From Aphidius gifuensis (taxonomy: Eukaryota > Arthropoda > Insecta > Hymenoptera > Braconidae), in the NCBI RefSeq assembly GCF_014905175.1, contig NC_057789.1, positions 14,188,876 to 14,252,875 on the forward strand: DNA of 64,000 bases, given 5' to 3'. This document shows, in pieces, positions 24,212 through 35,891 of this stretch; positions within the stretch are counted from its first letter, which is position 1, and each line of letters starts with the position of its first letter. Under the pieces are notes generated by a model. The model saw only the letters and a list, made by a program, of their open reading frames with translations, had not been told where the DNA came from and ran no database searches. A program made the position numbers and the translations under genes.

Positions 24212-25370
24212 ATAATTGTATTTACGATGTATATAGGTATGAGAATTTTTTAATAAATAATTATAAGGAAATAAAGTTCTTAAATTGTAATTTATTTATC
24301 GAATATTGTGTGTATAGGCTCAAGCCAATTTGTAATAATACAACTTGGCTATTTCCTCCACTACATTGCAATGTTAAAACTCTTCTACTAGTAATTTACT
24401 TCTTAATTGAATCTAAATTTGACTTGATAGAAATCTTTTTCTTTTCAATTTAAAACACAATTTGATTTTTTCCAAGAACTTTTGTTCTAAAATTTAGAAC
24501 TGTTGTTCTGGAAGTGAGAACAAAAAGATTTTAAAGAAGTATGCGTCTTTTTATTATTTATTTTAAGAAGTTTTTTTGTCATTACAAGAATAATTAATCT
24601 GATAGAACTTTTTTTTTTCAGTGTATCAGATTGATTTGAGCTGATAGTATTCCTGTCAGCATTGGATTGGATACCTTTTTTGAGAATATATTAAGGTTTT
24701 TCGTCCTTGTACAGGAAAACGGATTGATAAAATCGATTTACTTAATAAATTCGACCTGATTGTACCCTATTCAGAAGGTGTTATGGTTTCCTGCGATGGG
24801 CTATTCATTGATGTAGTTATGGTGTCTTTCTGAGTTTAGTCATGGTGCAGTACCATGTAGTAAAGGTGTACAGTTGTCTAGTATTCGTACTTTCTTCACG
24901 ACATTTTTCGTTGTAATATGATGTAGTCATTCGTAGATATATGTACTTTGGTAAAAGAATATGTAGTCAGTGGTAGTACCAGTGAAGAAAATTATAAGGT
25001 CACAGTATCAGCGACCCGCGAAACAAGCCATTAAATTCAAAGAAAAAAAAAAAAAAAACAGCTATTTTATTGATAACAACTGAGATTTTTTCTGACCATA
25101 TTCATTTCTGGTCGGGATCAGAAGTCAAATAGGGTATCTTGAATATCATTTTCCTTGAATCATTTTTCCACTCTGGTCGCTCATGAGTATAAGCATAAAT
25201 TCTACATATTTTACAATATCAGAGTTTTATGTTGTACGACCACTTAACGAAACAACAAAATTTATTTTGACATATCAATACAAGCTGATGTTTTGTACAC
25301 TCAGTGTATTCATTTTTTTTTAGGGAATTTTAATTTCCTATTGTTTTCGCTTTTCTTCTGGACCCCCCCT
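24212..25370. other. Unassigned stretch after the integrase
   Basis: An 88-codon open frame (24187-24453, +) overlaps the chromodomain end and has no recognised domain. At about 24605-24622 a TTTTTTTTTTCAGTGTA end resembles the right tip of the CACTGA-type MITEs, but I found no matching left tip. The stretch 24640-24900 is more complex, with short broken frames and no identification. Confidence 0.3.
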
Positions 25371-25870
25371 CCCCCAACCATGGTAGACACCCCCCCTAAA
25401 AAATTTTCTAAGTCCCTTAATCTTAACCAATACGATATATATGGAAAATATAGAAAAGTCACTGAATATAAAGAAAAAAAAAGATAAATATGGGAAAATA
25501 TCAGTAAATATAAAGGAGAATATAGGAAAATATCAAAGAAAAATCGGTAAATATAAAGGAAAATATAGAAAAGTGACTGAATATGAAGAAAAAAACGATA
25601 AATATGGGAAAATATCAGTAAATATAAAGGAAAATATAGAAAAGTGACTGAATATAAAGAAAAAAAAAAAAATATGGGAAAATATCAGTAAATATAAAGA
25701 AAAATATAGGCAAGTGACTGAAAGTAAAGAAAAAAACGATAAATATGGGAAAATATCGGTAAATATAAAGGAAAATATAGAAAAGTGACTGAATATAAAG
25801 AAAAAAACGATAAATAAGAGAACATATCAATTATGTTCCCCCCCCCCCAAAAAATTTTCTAAGTCCCTTA
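25371..25870. repeat. Tandem repeat, period about 70 bp, between C-rich blocks
   Basis: A unit containing AAAGTGACTGAATATAAAG, ATAAATATGGGAAAATATC and AGTAAATATAAAGGAAAATA repeats with marks at about 25452, 25568, 25638, 25709 and 25780. Two C-runs followed by AAAAAATTTTCTAAGTCCCT (about 25390 and 25842) bracket the array, so the whole block is itself duplicated. Long lysine-rich open frames across it are a by-product of the repeat. Confidence 0.8.
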
Positions 25871-26165
25871 ATTAATCTAAACAAGATGAATATGGAAAAT
25901 GAAGGAAAATATAGAAAAATAAAGAATATATTAACGAATAAACGAAAATATAGAAAAATCACTGAATATAAAGAAAAATACGATAATTATAGGAAAATAT
26001 TAGGAAAATATGAGTAAACAAAAAAGAAAAGTATAGCAAAATATCATGGAAAAATCATATTTAGCAACAAGATTTTTCAACAAAAAGATTTAAAAAAAAA
26101 TTATTAACATGATAAATTATTAAATATTCAAGTTAAACAAATTATATACGATCACTGGAGGATTA

Positions 26166-26396
26166 GTGAGAAAAATTGATGAACACTACCCATCAATAAA
26201 TAATAAAGAAATAATGATACCAGTAGAAGCTAATATAAAATTCGATGACGATGAGGAAAATGAAAATATACCAAAAATTAATTTCGAGATTAAAAAAATA
26301 CAAGGAATTGTACATCTACCAATTAATTCATTTGCAGGCAAAATAATTTTAGCGAAAAAAAGAAAACTATTCAATAATAATAATGACATTATTTAG
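26166..26396 (+). CDS. Unrecognised 76-codon open frame
   Basis: The frame is open from upstream (at least 26140) through 26396. It encodes a charged peptide with an acidic run (KFDDDEENENI) followed by a hydrophobic/basic end (GIVHLPINSFAGKIILAKKRK). The composition looks more protein-like than other AT-driven frames here. It has no ATG at the start of the open part, so it would be an internal or terminal exon. I do not recognise it. It could be a fragment of a mobile-element gene, given the integrase remnant 2 kb upstream, but nothing in the sequence proves that. Confidence 0.22.
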   Translation: MRKIDEHYPSINNKEIMIPVEANIKFDDDEENENIPKINFEIKKIQGIVHLPINSFAGKIILAKKRKLFNNNNDII

Positions 26397-26399
26397 ATA

Positions 26400-27070
26400 T
26401 CATCGCAATCATAATAGCAATAAATAAAGTGGAATTTATATATGCAATGTCAGGACGGTTATTGAAATGAAGAACAATAACATTAGTAGACGACAGTGAT
26501 TATGAAGTAAAATAAAATTTGAATGAAAAAAAGTTTGATTAAACTAAACAAAGATAATAAATTTACCAAAGGAAATATATTTTAGATTGAACTAACTTTA
26601 TGGAATGAAGAGGCAGAAAATTTCTAGGGAAAAAAGGGTGATGTGATAGCATTAAAGGAATTAAAAATAAATGAATATAAAAAAATTAAAAATATAACGA
26701 CGACTTCAGCAACAACTAAAACGTTAAATCCTGATTCAACCGAGAGAAAAAAGTAAATAAAATAAATACAATCGAACTCGACAATTTTGTAATAAATATT
26801 TAACATTGACAGGCTAAAATCATAGTACAACAAAATGAACAAAAACGGAGAGTTTATAAGGTTAGAAGAAAGCGATTCTGGACATGGAGATGACCCATTA
26901 GAAGGAACAAGCAAAATGAATGAAAATTAAATAAATTTTAGTTGTAACAATAATCATTGTAACGATAGAGAATGAAATAAATTTGTAGTTACGAATTTCA
27001 ATATATATTAAAGAAGAAATTAAAATTCCCCCCGCAGGGAAGGCACAGTTGCTTCAGCAACTGTATGATC
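26400..27070. other. Unassigned stretch
   Basis: A/T-rich with short broken frames. Around 27027-27072 there is a small GC-richer hairpin (GTTGCTTCAGCAAC). No gene seen. Confidence 0.3.
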
Positions 27071-27082
27071 ATTTTTGTTTTT

Positions 27083-27767
27083 TTTTTTTTTTGTAACTAG
27101 TAGAGAATACCAGCAGGCCACTCCAGTTTTTCAATTCTTTCATAAGCCCCGGAAACAGTCAAGTTTCATAATGACAGGTATTATTATCAGTAGTATTATG
27201 TAATAGTTTACCCAACTCGAAGAAGGCGGAGTTAAAAGTGGCGCCAAGAAAAACATTCATTGTCTCTTCGAGATTGTTCTTGGCACTTGTCAAAAAGTGC
27301 TCTTAGATACTCCGATAAAAAATGTTACTCATTGCTCTTGAAGAAAAATCTAATTTTGTGGATGAATGGTCATTAAAAACGGTTGAATTTCGTGAATATA
27401 ATTTACCGAAGTTGAATGTTTACATTTTTATTTAATGAATTCTCTAAGTGGTTCACAAAATTTCAATGATTGTTTATCTACTGAAAATCAGATTTTTTTT
27501 CTTACTCAATGAGCAATGAATAATATTTCTTATCTGTGTGTATAGGAGCGGTTTTTTATGAGTGCCAAGTACAGCCTCAAGAAAACGATAATAAATGTTT
27601 TTCTTGGCGCCGCTCTTAACTCCGTCTTTTTTGAGTTGGGTAAACTATCATATTACATAGGGCTGATAATAATAATACTGATCGTTCTGAAACTTGACTG
27701 TTTCCAGGGTTAATGAAAGCAATAAAAAACTAAAGTGGCCTACTGGTGATGTCTACTAGTTACAAAA
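27083..27767. mobile_element. Foldback element with arms of about 200 bp
   Basis: The left arm begins TTTTGTAACTAGTAGAGA and contains AGTTTACCCAACTCGAAGAA and GGCGCCAAGAAAAACATTCA. The right arm holds their reverse complements in the mirrored order, ending ACTAGTTACAAAA. The arms pair over about 200 bases with scattered mismatches, around a loop of about 290 bases. No coding capacity. The flanks are homopolymeric, so a duplication cannot be read. Confidence 0.75.
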
Positions 27768-27779
27768 AAAAAACGAAAT

Positions 27780-28275
27780 GCATACACTGAGTGTAAAAAA
27801 ACTAGCATGTATCGAAAATATATGAAATTTTTTTTTTTTGTTTCATCAAGCGGTCGTACAACATGAATTTCTCATCCTCTTTTATTACAATTGAGACTTT
27901 CCAGGAAAATTTAACTGCAGTTGATGACAATACTTTAAAAACGACGTCGTAAGAAAATGTTTTGTTGATGAACGGACTATGGCTGACAAGATAAGGATAT
28001 TTGAGTTTTTTAATCGCCTATTATTATTATTAGAAATTCAAAAAACAATTGTTGAAATTTTATGGTTGTTTTGAATTTTATTGTAGCTTGCTTGTAAAAT
28101 ACTGTGGGCAAGTTTAACCATAAGGAAAGGATGTATACATAGCTAACCACATTATTTCTAGCTTATTATTTATTTTGAAAGCTTAAAATACTGTTGCCAA
28201 ATGTAACTAATGAAAAATATACATGTAAACTAAAGAACAAAGAGTCGATGGAATTTTGTAGCCAACGGTTGCCGC
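27780..28275. other. Unassigned stretch
   Basis: Starts with ACACTGAGTGTAAAAAAACT, which resembles a MITE tip, but I found no partner. Otherwise no gene or repeat recognised. Confidence 0.3.
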
Positions 28276-29134
28276 GTAAAAAAATTCTACTCCATCATGA
28301 AGTCATATGGATTTTCTCCTGAATTTACCATGATTATTCATCTGATTAAACAATCCCGACGTCATGATGACTTGATAATGGTGAATTCAAGATGAATTTA
28401 TATAGAATAATAAAAACAATTATTACACATTAGAAATAACACTTTATTTTTCTTTTTTTGAATTATTCTACACGGAAAAGAATTTCTGGAGAATGCCACT
28501 GTGATAAGTTCAGTTACAGTGTGGTTGCTCGCACTATACTCATGTAATGACGACATGCTGTGACAACTGAACTTCAATTATTCGGGTTAAGCATGTGTAT
28601 ATAACGTTTGCCGCCTTTTTGCTTATATTTTTAAGATTGAATATCAACAATAAATGAGAATTGTTCATGGATAATTTTGAGAAAAGTAGTTAATTTAAAA
28701 AAAAAAAACTGGAAAAATTACAGGATTATTTTATCCTAAAGTAGAAATTAATATATTTTTTTTGGTTAATGAAGCGTGTGTTAGAAACATAACCTCAATT
28801 ATATATATGATATGATATGATGTGATGTTCAGCTATGATGATTTGACAACTATACACTATGGTTGATAAAGCTTAACTCAGTACGCAAGTTCAGCTAACG
28901 TAACCGAACTTTTATGCACCGTAACTTTGTATAGCTGTGGTAACCAGAAGTATAGTGTAACCAGAAATAAAATTTTTTCCGTGTACTATGACTCGATATT
29001 TTATTTCAAATAATGCTTTAAAATTTTTTTCCTATTATTTCAAGTAAATTGATCTTCCATTCACCATGAGGTTATCATGGAGTCAGGATTGTTTACTCAG
29101 GTGAATAATCATTGTGAATGTACATTTTTTTTTT
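28276..29134. mobile_element. Inverted-repeat element, outer member of a nested pair
   Basis: Left-arm sequence at about 28315-28395 (ATGATTATTCATCTGATTAA and onwards) is mirrored at about 29050-29120 (CTCAGGTGAATAATCATTGT). The centre was entered by a TA-flanked MITE (28471-28983). The outer tips are A/T-rich and imprecise, so the borders are approximate. Confidence 0.6.
28471..28983. mobile_element. TA-flanked MITE nested in the preceding element
   Basis: The tips are CACGGAAAAGAATTTCTGG and a right end CCAGAAATAAAATTTTTTCC followed by GTG. TA lies directly outside both ends (28469-28470 and 28984-28985). It is 513 bp and non-coding. Several TTCAGTTACAGTG / AACTGAAC-type internal inverted motifs. 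Confidence 0.78.
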
Positions 29135-29136
29135 AA

Positions 29137-30079
29137 CACGGAGAGAATTTTTAATTTTTTTTACGAAAAAAACATAGCAAATTTTACAATGGCCCATAGC
29201 TGAGCTGCGCCATCTTTCGGTTTCATGATATTTTCATATGGGCCATAGCAAAATATCGTGTGGGCGTGGCTATTTTTTTTTTTGTGTACCATAGTAATTT
29301 TTGTTATGGTCAAACGCAAAATTTATTCCATTTATTGAAAATATTATAAAAATTTTTTTTTTTATTGTCAATATCTATATAATTTATTTATTTGTTTTTT
29401 TTTTATTTCTTTTTATTTTATTTTATTTTTTTAATTTATTAACCTAAACCAGGATTTGAACCCCAAACCTTCCGAACAGAATTCCTACGCGTTGTCCGCT
29501 GCGCCACACCAACATTTACAAAAGCTAACATTTGTTGGTTTTTATTAACAACTTAAACATTAGCAAAGACACGCCTGCGCAGTCGGCTAAAAAGTGGGGG
29601 TGGTTGACATTTCTGAGTCTGTCATTGCTTTTGTTATGGCCCATTGTAATTTTAACCATGTTGCTTTGTATTTATCAGTGACACCTATAGGATTTCTAAG
29701 AGAATTAAATTTTTACTATGGCACATTGTAAATTTTCAGAGGATCATTTTAATTTTGTTCACAGCAACAACGTAAAATTTTATGAATAACAAAGCAAAAA
29801 AAAAAATAAATATATTTTGCTATGGTACAATGTAATTTTTAGGCTAGATTATTTTAACTTATAAATTTGGCCTCGGTAAAAATTTCTTAATGCGTTGTAA
29901 TTTTTTTTCTAAACATAGCAAAAAAAAAAACATTATATAAATTGCTATGGTACATTTCAATTTTTCAAAGCAAAAATTGTTTTCTTTTGTTAACATGATA
30001 GTAAATATTTTAATAGTCAGAAGATAGACCCTCAATGATATGGCGCCATAGCAAAATTTGCTGAAAATTTTTCTCCGTG
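29137..30079. mobile_element. Inverted-repeat element 'CATAGCAAAAT', intact copy, with tRNA-like insert
   Basis: The tips are CACGGAGAGAATTTTTAA and a right end finishing TTTTTCTCCGTG. Inside, CCATAGCAAAAT / ATTTTGCTATGG and ACAATGGCCCATA motifs alternate in both directions. AA lies outside both ends. A second, heavily interrupted copy of the same family is at 42.5-45.0 kb. A tRNA-like sequence lies inside at 29447-29512. There is no transposase frame. Confidence 0.78.
29447..29512 (-). tRNA. tRNA-like sequence inside an inverted-repeat element
   Basis: Read on the minus strand: TGGCGCAGCGGACAACGCG (A-box layout), then about 25 bases, then GGGGTTCAAATCCTGG (T-loop/B-box). The D-stem GCGC/GCGC and the T-loop are good. 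The T and acceptor stems are imperfect. It is likely a tRNA-derived sequence rather than a working tRNA gene. A decayed trace of it (GCTGTGCCACGAC) remains in the second copy of the host element at about 42518. Confidence 0.5.
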
Positions 30080-31085
30080 AACGGGTTCGCGGTATCAAGT
30101 TGACACGTGCATTTGATTCATTTATCTAATTATGAATTAATTTATAAGTAGAAAAGAAAAGCAATTCAGTTTGCAACAAACAGTAAACTAAGAAATCCTT
30201 TGACCGTATTAAAACTCAGATATGTACTAGACTCTCATCTATGGCAGCTTACAGTAGATAGACTTGTTTTATTCAATCATACAACAGGCCACCTCGTCTG
30301 ATCGAAGAATTCCGACATTGAAATTCGGATAACATTTAATTTAAAAATGGAAAGAAAATTATATGTTAAATTATATGATGAGTTTATATTTATAATCATC
30401 TTAGTTCAAGATTAGATTCATGTGTATCACATGTAAAGTTTTTAAATCCAAAAAAATATACATAAGTGGTTGAAATAACGGCTCGAAACGACTTTAAAAC
30501 GACTCAAACGCCTTCAAAACGACTCAACTTTTTTTATCCCGGGATAATAAGTTTTGAATACATAAAAAAAGTTAGCTGCACCGAAAAAAATTTATCGTTT
30601 TTATTACTATAGTTATAGTAAATTTAGACAGTGACAAAAGTATAGTTAAATGAATCAAAGAGTATAGCAAATTAAATTACAAATATAATTTCGTTTACTA
30701 TACTGGTATAATCGTCTCGTAAGTAGGGAACAGTAAGTATTCTACGAGATTATACATAAAATTTTAAATAGTAAATGTTTTTGAATTATGGATCGACGGG
30801 GCTCTGTGTCTAAGTTATTAACGTTTTAAGTTTACCAATCAGAATTAAGCCATTGATTAAATTGTTTTTGTTTTTTTAATTAATTCATAATTCGAACGCA
30901 ATATGTAGCTAAATCATAAACTCGCTGAATGAATGCGCAGCTGCAAACTCACACACAGCACTCACACTAATCATGGAAAAAAAATCACAAAATTATCTAT
31001 CAATGTGACCAATAAATAAATCACATAATGTGATCAAAAAATATAATCATTTTTAATTTAAAATCACATTCATTCTTTCCTTCTA
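30080..31085. other. Unassigned stretch with a MITE fragment
   Basis: The part from about 30600 to 30780 holds GACAGTGACAAAAGTATAG and TACTATACTGGTATA segments that also occur, rearranged or inverted, at 42290-42480. They are probably related MITE fragments. The rest shows nothing recognisable apart from AAACGACT repeats near 30490-30525. Confidence 0.35.
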
Positions 31086-32170
31086 ACGATTTGCCAATAG
31101 CTATTTGATTAATAAATTATGGCAAAAATAGCTAGGGGAAGGATGTTAACAAATAAATTGATTCGTAGTGTAGATTAATTCTACGGCCATTAGACACAAT
31201 AATTGTATTTAGAAATAGAAAATAATAATGTAAAAGTAATCTAGTCTACGAATTAATTTATTTGGCTACATTCTTTCCTTAGACCTATTTGCTAATGGCT
31301 ATTCAATTTATTAATTATGGCAAAAATAGCTAAGGAAAGGATGTAGCCAAATAAATTAATTCGTAGTCTAGATTATTTTTACAGCATTATTTTCTATTTA
31401 AAAGAAAAATTGTTGTGTCAAATGGCTGTGAAAATCATCTAGACTACGAATTAATCAATGTGGCAACATATTTTCTTTAGCTATTTTTGCCATAATTAAT
31501 TAATTCAATAGCTATTGGCGAGTGGTTTTAAGAAGAAGATATTGCCAACTAAATTAATTCGTAGACTATATTATTTTTACAGCCATTTGACACAATAATT
31601 TTATATAAATAGAGAAAATAATACTGTAAAATTGATGTAGACTGCGAATTAATTTATTTGGCTACCTCCTTTCCTTAGCTTTTTTTCCCATAATCCAATA
31701 ATTTAAAAGCTATTCGCAAATGTTTCTAGGGAACGGATGTAGTCAAATAAATTAATTCACAGTCTAGATTATTTTTACAGCATAACTTTATATATTAAAA
31801 TAAAATCATTGTGTGAAATGGCTGTAAAATTAATCTGGACTGCTAATTAATTCATTTGGCGACATCCTTTCCTTAGAAACATTCGCCAATAGCTATTCTA
31901 TTAATTAATTATGGCAGAAATAGCTAAGGAAAGGAGGTAGCCAATCAAATTGATTCGCAGATTAGATTTATTTTACAGCAATTTTACACAATAATTTTAT
32001 TTTTAATAGTAAATAATAATGTCAAATTAATCTAGTCTAGGAATTAATTTATTTGGCTACCTCCTTTCTTTAGAACCATTCGCCAATAACTATTTAATTA
32101 ATTTATTATGGCCAAAATAGCTAAGGAAAGAAGGTAGCTAAATAAATTGATTCGTAGCCTAGATTAATTT
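31086..32170. repeat. Array of CTTTCCTTAGCTA hairpin units
   Basis: About ten alternating segments of 90-110 bp contain, in one direction, TAGCTAAGGAAAGGATGTAG followed by CCAAATAAATTAATTCGTAG. In the other direction they contain the reverse complement (CTACGAATTAATTTATTTGG, then CTACCTCCTTTCCTTAGCTA). Adjacent segments can pair, so the array is a chain of hairpins. GCCAATAGCTATT links and a NCTAGACTACGAATTAA-type spacer recur. No coding potential. Confidence 0.85.
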
Positions 32171-32689
32171 TAAATTCTTAGTCTTTATATTAAGGGGAAA
32201 CGTTGCATCTGAGATGTCGGTAACATAATTGAGATTTGAATTCTATTTTACGGCTCAACAAACTGATAGAATTATATAAAATTTTGTCCGGATGTTAGAA
32301 ATACAATAACGAAGGGCAATCTGCATTAACAATTTATAAATAAATAATTTTTTTTTTTATTTACCACTAGCGAGCAATCTATTTTATTCAAAATATAATT
32401 GATATAAACTGATAAAACTTTTACAGCAGGTTCGAAAAACATTGATAGAGGGAATGGTGCTATTTTTTTATATATAGAAACAAAAAATTTTTTTAATTTT
32501 TCATAAATAATAACAAAAAGTGTGAATTTTTTTACCGTCAGCAGCGTCGTTAATTTTGTAATATAGTACCTAATCGGTGGCGCTGGAAGTCCATTTACCT
32601 TTCATTTTCTCAACTTAGAAAAACTCGAGGTGCTAATCTGAAGAGCCTCCAACTTTTACCCGAGTAAATTTTATTTAAATGGTTATTAT

Positions 32690-33000
32690 TTATTTATTAA
32701 TAAGACTTAATACCCATATCATCCAATGGATGTGCTTCAAAAAATTATAATCTACAGTATTAATTAAAGAAATAATTTTTATTGATCAATTGTTAATAAT
32801 GATAGTCAGATTTTTTCTGTCTGGCAACATGCCCAGTGAACGCTTTATATGAACAAAAAACGTACATATTGAAATGTTTTTTTATTTATTCATCAACGTA
32901 AACATATATATCGTCCTATAGATGTATTGCATTATCTTCTTATCTACAATAATAGTTCAATAAAAAAATTTTAAGTAAACGATGGTTCACAATAATAATC
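32690..33000. repeat. Diverged direct repeats, copies 1 and 2
   Basis: Two related segments (about 32690-32790 and 32875-32985) each read: A/T run, CCATATCATCCAATGGATGTG or ATATATCGTCCTATAGATGT, then a CTACAGTATTAATTAA-type stretch. A third copy lies at 33860-33985, after the palindrome. Nothing else is recognisable between 32171 and 33050. Confidence 0.5.
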
Positions 33001-33050
33001 AATTTCGTCCGTCTGATGGTATTTCTAAACTTAGTGTCGTGCATAAAAAA

Positions 33051-33843
33051 CCCCCACGGAAATATTTTATAAAATTTTTATAAAATTCGGGCAAACTTGT
33101 TAAGAAGTTTTTATAAAATTTTTATGAAAAATTTTATGGAAATTATATAAAAATTTGATAAAAATTTTCGAATTTTTATTACCCCCCCCCCCCACCCCGT
33201 GAGTTGATTTTTTTAAAAAATTAATGCAAATTTTAATGAAATAAAAAACAAAAATAATTATTTCATCGGGATTTGAACCCAGGTCTTTCTGGGTGTGGAG
33301 CAAGTACTTTACCTCGAAGCCAGAATTCTTGTGATAGATATCTATTAAAATATACATAAGAATATGACTATTCTAAATTCTTTTAATTTGCTGTTTAATC
33401 AGAATTCTATTATTGACTCTCATTCAAATATAAAAAATTTTAATTTTATCAACTCTTTGTTCATATTTGTATGAGAAAGAAAGATAAAATCGAGAATAAA
33501 ACAGCAAAGTAAAAAAATTTAGAATAGTCATATTCTTATGTATATTTTAATAGATGTCTATCATAAGAATTTTGGCTTCGAGGTAAAGTACTACTGTTCA
33601 ACCCAGTTCGAAAATTCAGACGAAACATTTATTTTTTGTTTTTTATTTCATTAAAATTTGAATTAATTTTAAAAAAAAATCAACTCACGGGAAGGGGGGT
33701 GATGAAAATTCGAAAATTTTTATCAAATTTTTATATAATTTCTATAAAATTTTTCATAAAAATTTTATAAAAACTGCTTAACAAGTTTGCCCAAATTTTA
33801 TAAAAACTTATAAAATGATTTTATAAAATATTTCCGTGGGGGT
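33051..33843. mobile_element. Palindromic element with tRNA-like sequence in both arms
   Basis: The left end CCCCCACGGAAATATTTTAT and right end ATAAAATATTTCCGTGGGGG are exact reverse complements. Pairing continues inward through TTATAAAAATTT runs, a C-run, and a GATTTGAACCCAGGTCTTTC-containing segment. The arms exceed 300 bases, with a short A/T-rich centre (about 33400-33490). Unusually, the tRNA-like sequence is part of the paired arms, well preserved on the left and decayed on the right. It was therefore duplicated with the arms. The element splits the copies of a local direct repeat. Confidence 0.82.
33263..33325 (-). tRNA. tRNA-like sequence in the left arm of the palindrome
   Basis: Minus strand: TGGCTTCGAGGTAAAGTACT (A-box-like), then CTCCACACCCAGAAAGAC, then CTGGGTTCAAATCCCGATGA (good B-box and T-loop). 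The stems are partly preserved. The mirrored right-arm version at 33571-33630 (+) has lost the B-box (CCCAGTTCGAAAATTCAG). Not a canonical tRNA. Confidence 0.48.
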
Positions 33844-33859
33844 TAACATACGTATTAAA

Positions 33860-33990
33860 ATTGTTTTTATTTTTTTATTCAAGAACATAAGCATGCATAT
33901 CGTTCTATTGATGCGTTGAAAAATCGTCCGATCTATATAGTAATAGCGTAATAAAAAGTTTTTTATTAACTATAGTGTCAACGACAATTA
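33860..33990. repeat. Diverged direct repeat, copy 3
   Basis: Matches the segment at 32875-32985: A/T run, GCATATCGTTCTATTGATGC, then an ATAGTAATAGCGTAATAAAA tail. It supports the idea that the palindrome at 33051-33843 inserted into a pre-existing repeat. Confidence 0.45.
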
Positions 33991-34249
33991 TCGATTGCTT
34001 ACCATTCGGTGATTTTCCTAAACCAAGGTAAAAATTATAACTAAAAACATATAAATAACCAACGAATATATTGAAATTAGTTTTTTTTAACATATTTTAT
34101 ATAAATTTACATTTCTTGGTAGTAATATCCCTACAACTGCGGTTTATCTGTTTAATTATTTTCACATTTATTGTACGTCAACTTGGACTTAAGGCTTGAT
34201 AAAAAATTCAAAGTATGATTATCATTACTTTTACCTATTCTAGTTATGT

Positions 34250-35888
34250 TCAATTTCTTCGGCTGTCTTTCTTCTTCAACACTCTTTTTATTCGGCTGTC
34301 AATCAGCTCAGGTAGAAAAGCCTCTTCGTAAAACTGCACTAGCTTTGGTTCCATTTTGGTTTTCCAAAAGTTCTTATCTCGTGGTACTTCGAAATATTTT
34401 ATCCCTAAAAGAGTGTTAATAACAAAATAACATGACTCACAATTAGTGATGTTGAGTTGGCCTTGAACTTGAAAATAATATTGATGGCTTTTTTTCAATT
34501 CATTTGGTTTTCGGCTATCGATATAATCTACGACATTTTTTGTAATAGCTTCATCGGGAGTCATGAATCGATGTGTAGATAAAGTTTTAATTTCTACTGT
34601 CTTATTTTCATCTTTCACGATTCCATCAGGACTTGCACCCAGCATTGGATAATCTTCATGAATATACAGACCACAACAATTAATTATTTTACCTAGTTTA
34701 TTCTCTAGTTCTTTTCGTGCATTTGGTTCTGCCAACTGTCCGAATTTCATATGATCATTGACAAATGGTTCTTTATAAAGTAATTTATCCAATATATTAT
34801 GACAAGATGTTGTTTTTCTTTTTGAACATATATCTTTGAAGTTTGAAGCAGTTATCATGTATTTACGTAATTCTTTCTATTTTTCACATTGAAATTGATC
34901 TCTTGTATCTATTTCTATTTGTATTCTATTGAGTTTATTTTGCTCTAATCGCTCTAATTCTTTTTTTAACATGCTATCATATACTTCCTGTGACATGTCA
35001 GGCTGTTGTGCACATGGCCCATAGTATTTATCAGCACCATGTGAATTATCGAGATAACGTTTTGGATGTTTTCTTCGATAATCTCTTGATCGTCGTACTG
35101 CTTGCTGCCTGCTTGTTTCCATTTCCATCACTACACTAGGAACCTTCTTACCACAGCATTCGATTAATAGAGAGCAAACACTTTGTGTATTGTTTTGAAC
35201 GATAGCTAATGCTGTACGTAAATCATATGATTCACAAATACAAAAATTAATACGTTTTCCAGCGATCAATTTTGCAATTATTGCCATGAGTGATTCACAA
35301 TCGTTAGTCGTTTCATTTTCTAATAGACTGTCAGCATTTTTTTCTAACCTTTCAATAATTTCAGTAATTTTTGCATATAATCCATTTGCTTTCGTCTTTT
35401 CCTATAAGTTGCTTCACACATAGCACGGATGTTAGTCATTGCACATGATTCTTTGAGTGTTAAGTAGCCCATCCCAGTAATCAATGTAGCTGCAACTGCG
35501 CCATCATTTAGTTCAAGTCCTTCTTCTGGCTTTTCTGGGGTTGTCCACACATGCTGCCAAAATTTCGGCGTAATACCGCATCCTACACAACAAAATGATA
35601 TTTTTGATCTGAGGCCGCGGTTGATGGTTTTCATGATACGTATGTTTTCGACGCGCCCATCACAGCCTTCTCGATGACTATTATCAAACTTCTTGTGTAA
35701 TTGATTGAATAAAAAATTCAGATCTGTAAATTTTAGGCCGTCAATTTTGCTGTCGCAAACTTCGTTATTTATATCGCTTTCATTCTCATAGTCGTTAAGA
35801 CTAATTGGATTTCCGTATTCGATGTTTTCGTTGTGCATATTAACATTTTCGTATTCAATGTTTTCATGGTGCATATCAACATTTTGTA
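34250..35888 (-). pseudogene. Mutator-like/YqaJ-nuclease fusion remnant
   Basis: On the minus strand an acceptor-like CCTTTTTTTTCAG at 35901-35889 opens a coding stretch. It begins with a short internal duplication (MHHENIEYENV / MHNENIEYGN). A Mutator-like transposase-type domain follows: a conserved GCDGRV...IN-G block, a C-x2-C pair, then LNDGAVAATLITGMGYLTL. A frame change lies near 35396-35404 and the coding resumes through 35287-34877. A TAG at 34877-34879 then interrupts the frame, and the YqaJ-type nuclease domain runs to 34250 (ITASNF start, MKFGQLAEPNAR, MLGASPDGIV, VEIKTL, YYFQVQGQLNI). The nuclease residues Glu, Asp (SPDG), Glu-x-Lys and Gln (QVQGQL) all appear present. Proteins joining these two domains are widespread in insect genomes and are probably transposon-derived. 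Each break is single and small, so decay is fairly recent. Confidence 0.85.
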
Positions 35889-35891
35889 CTG

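Noticed and set aside
25441..25830. Lysine-rich or phenylalanine-rich protein frames
   Set aside because: Both strands are open because of the 70-bp tandem repeat.
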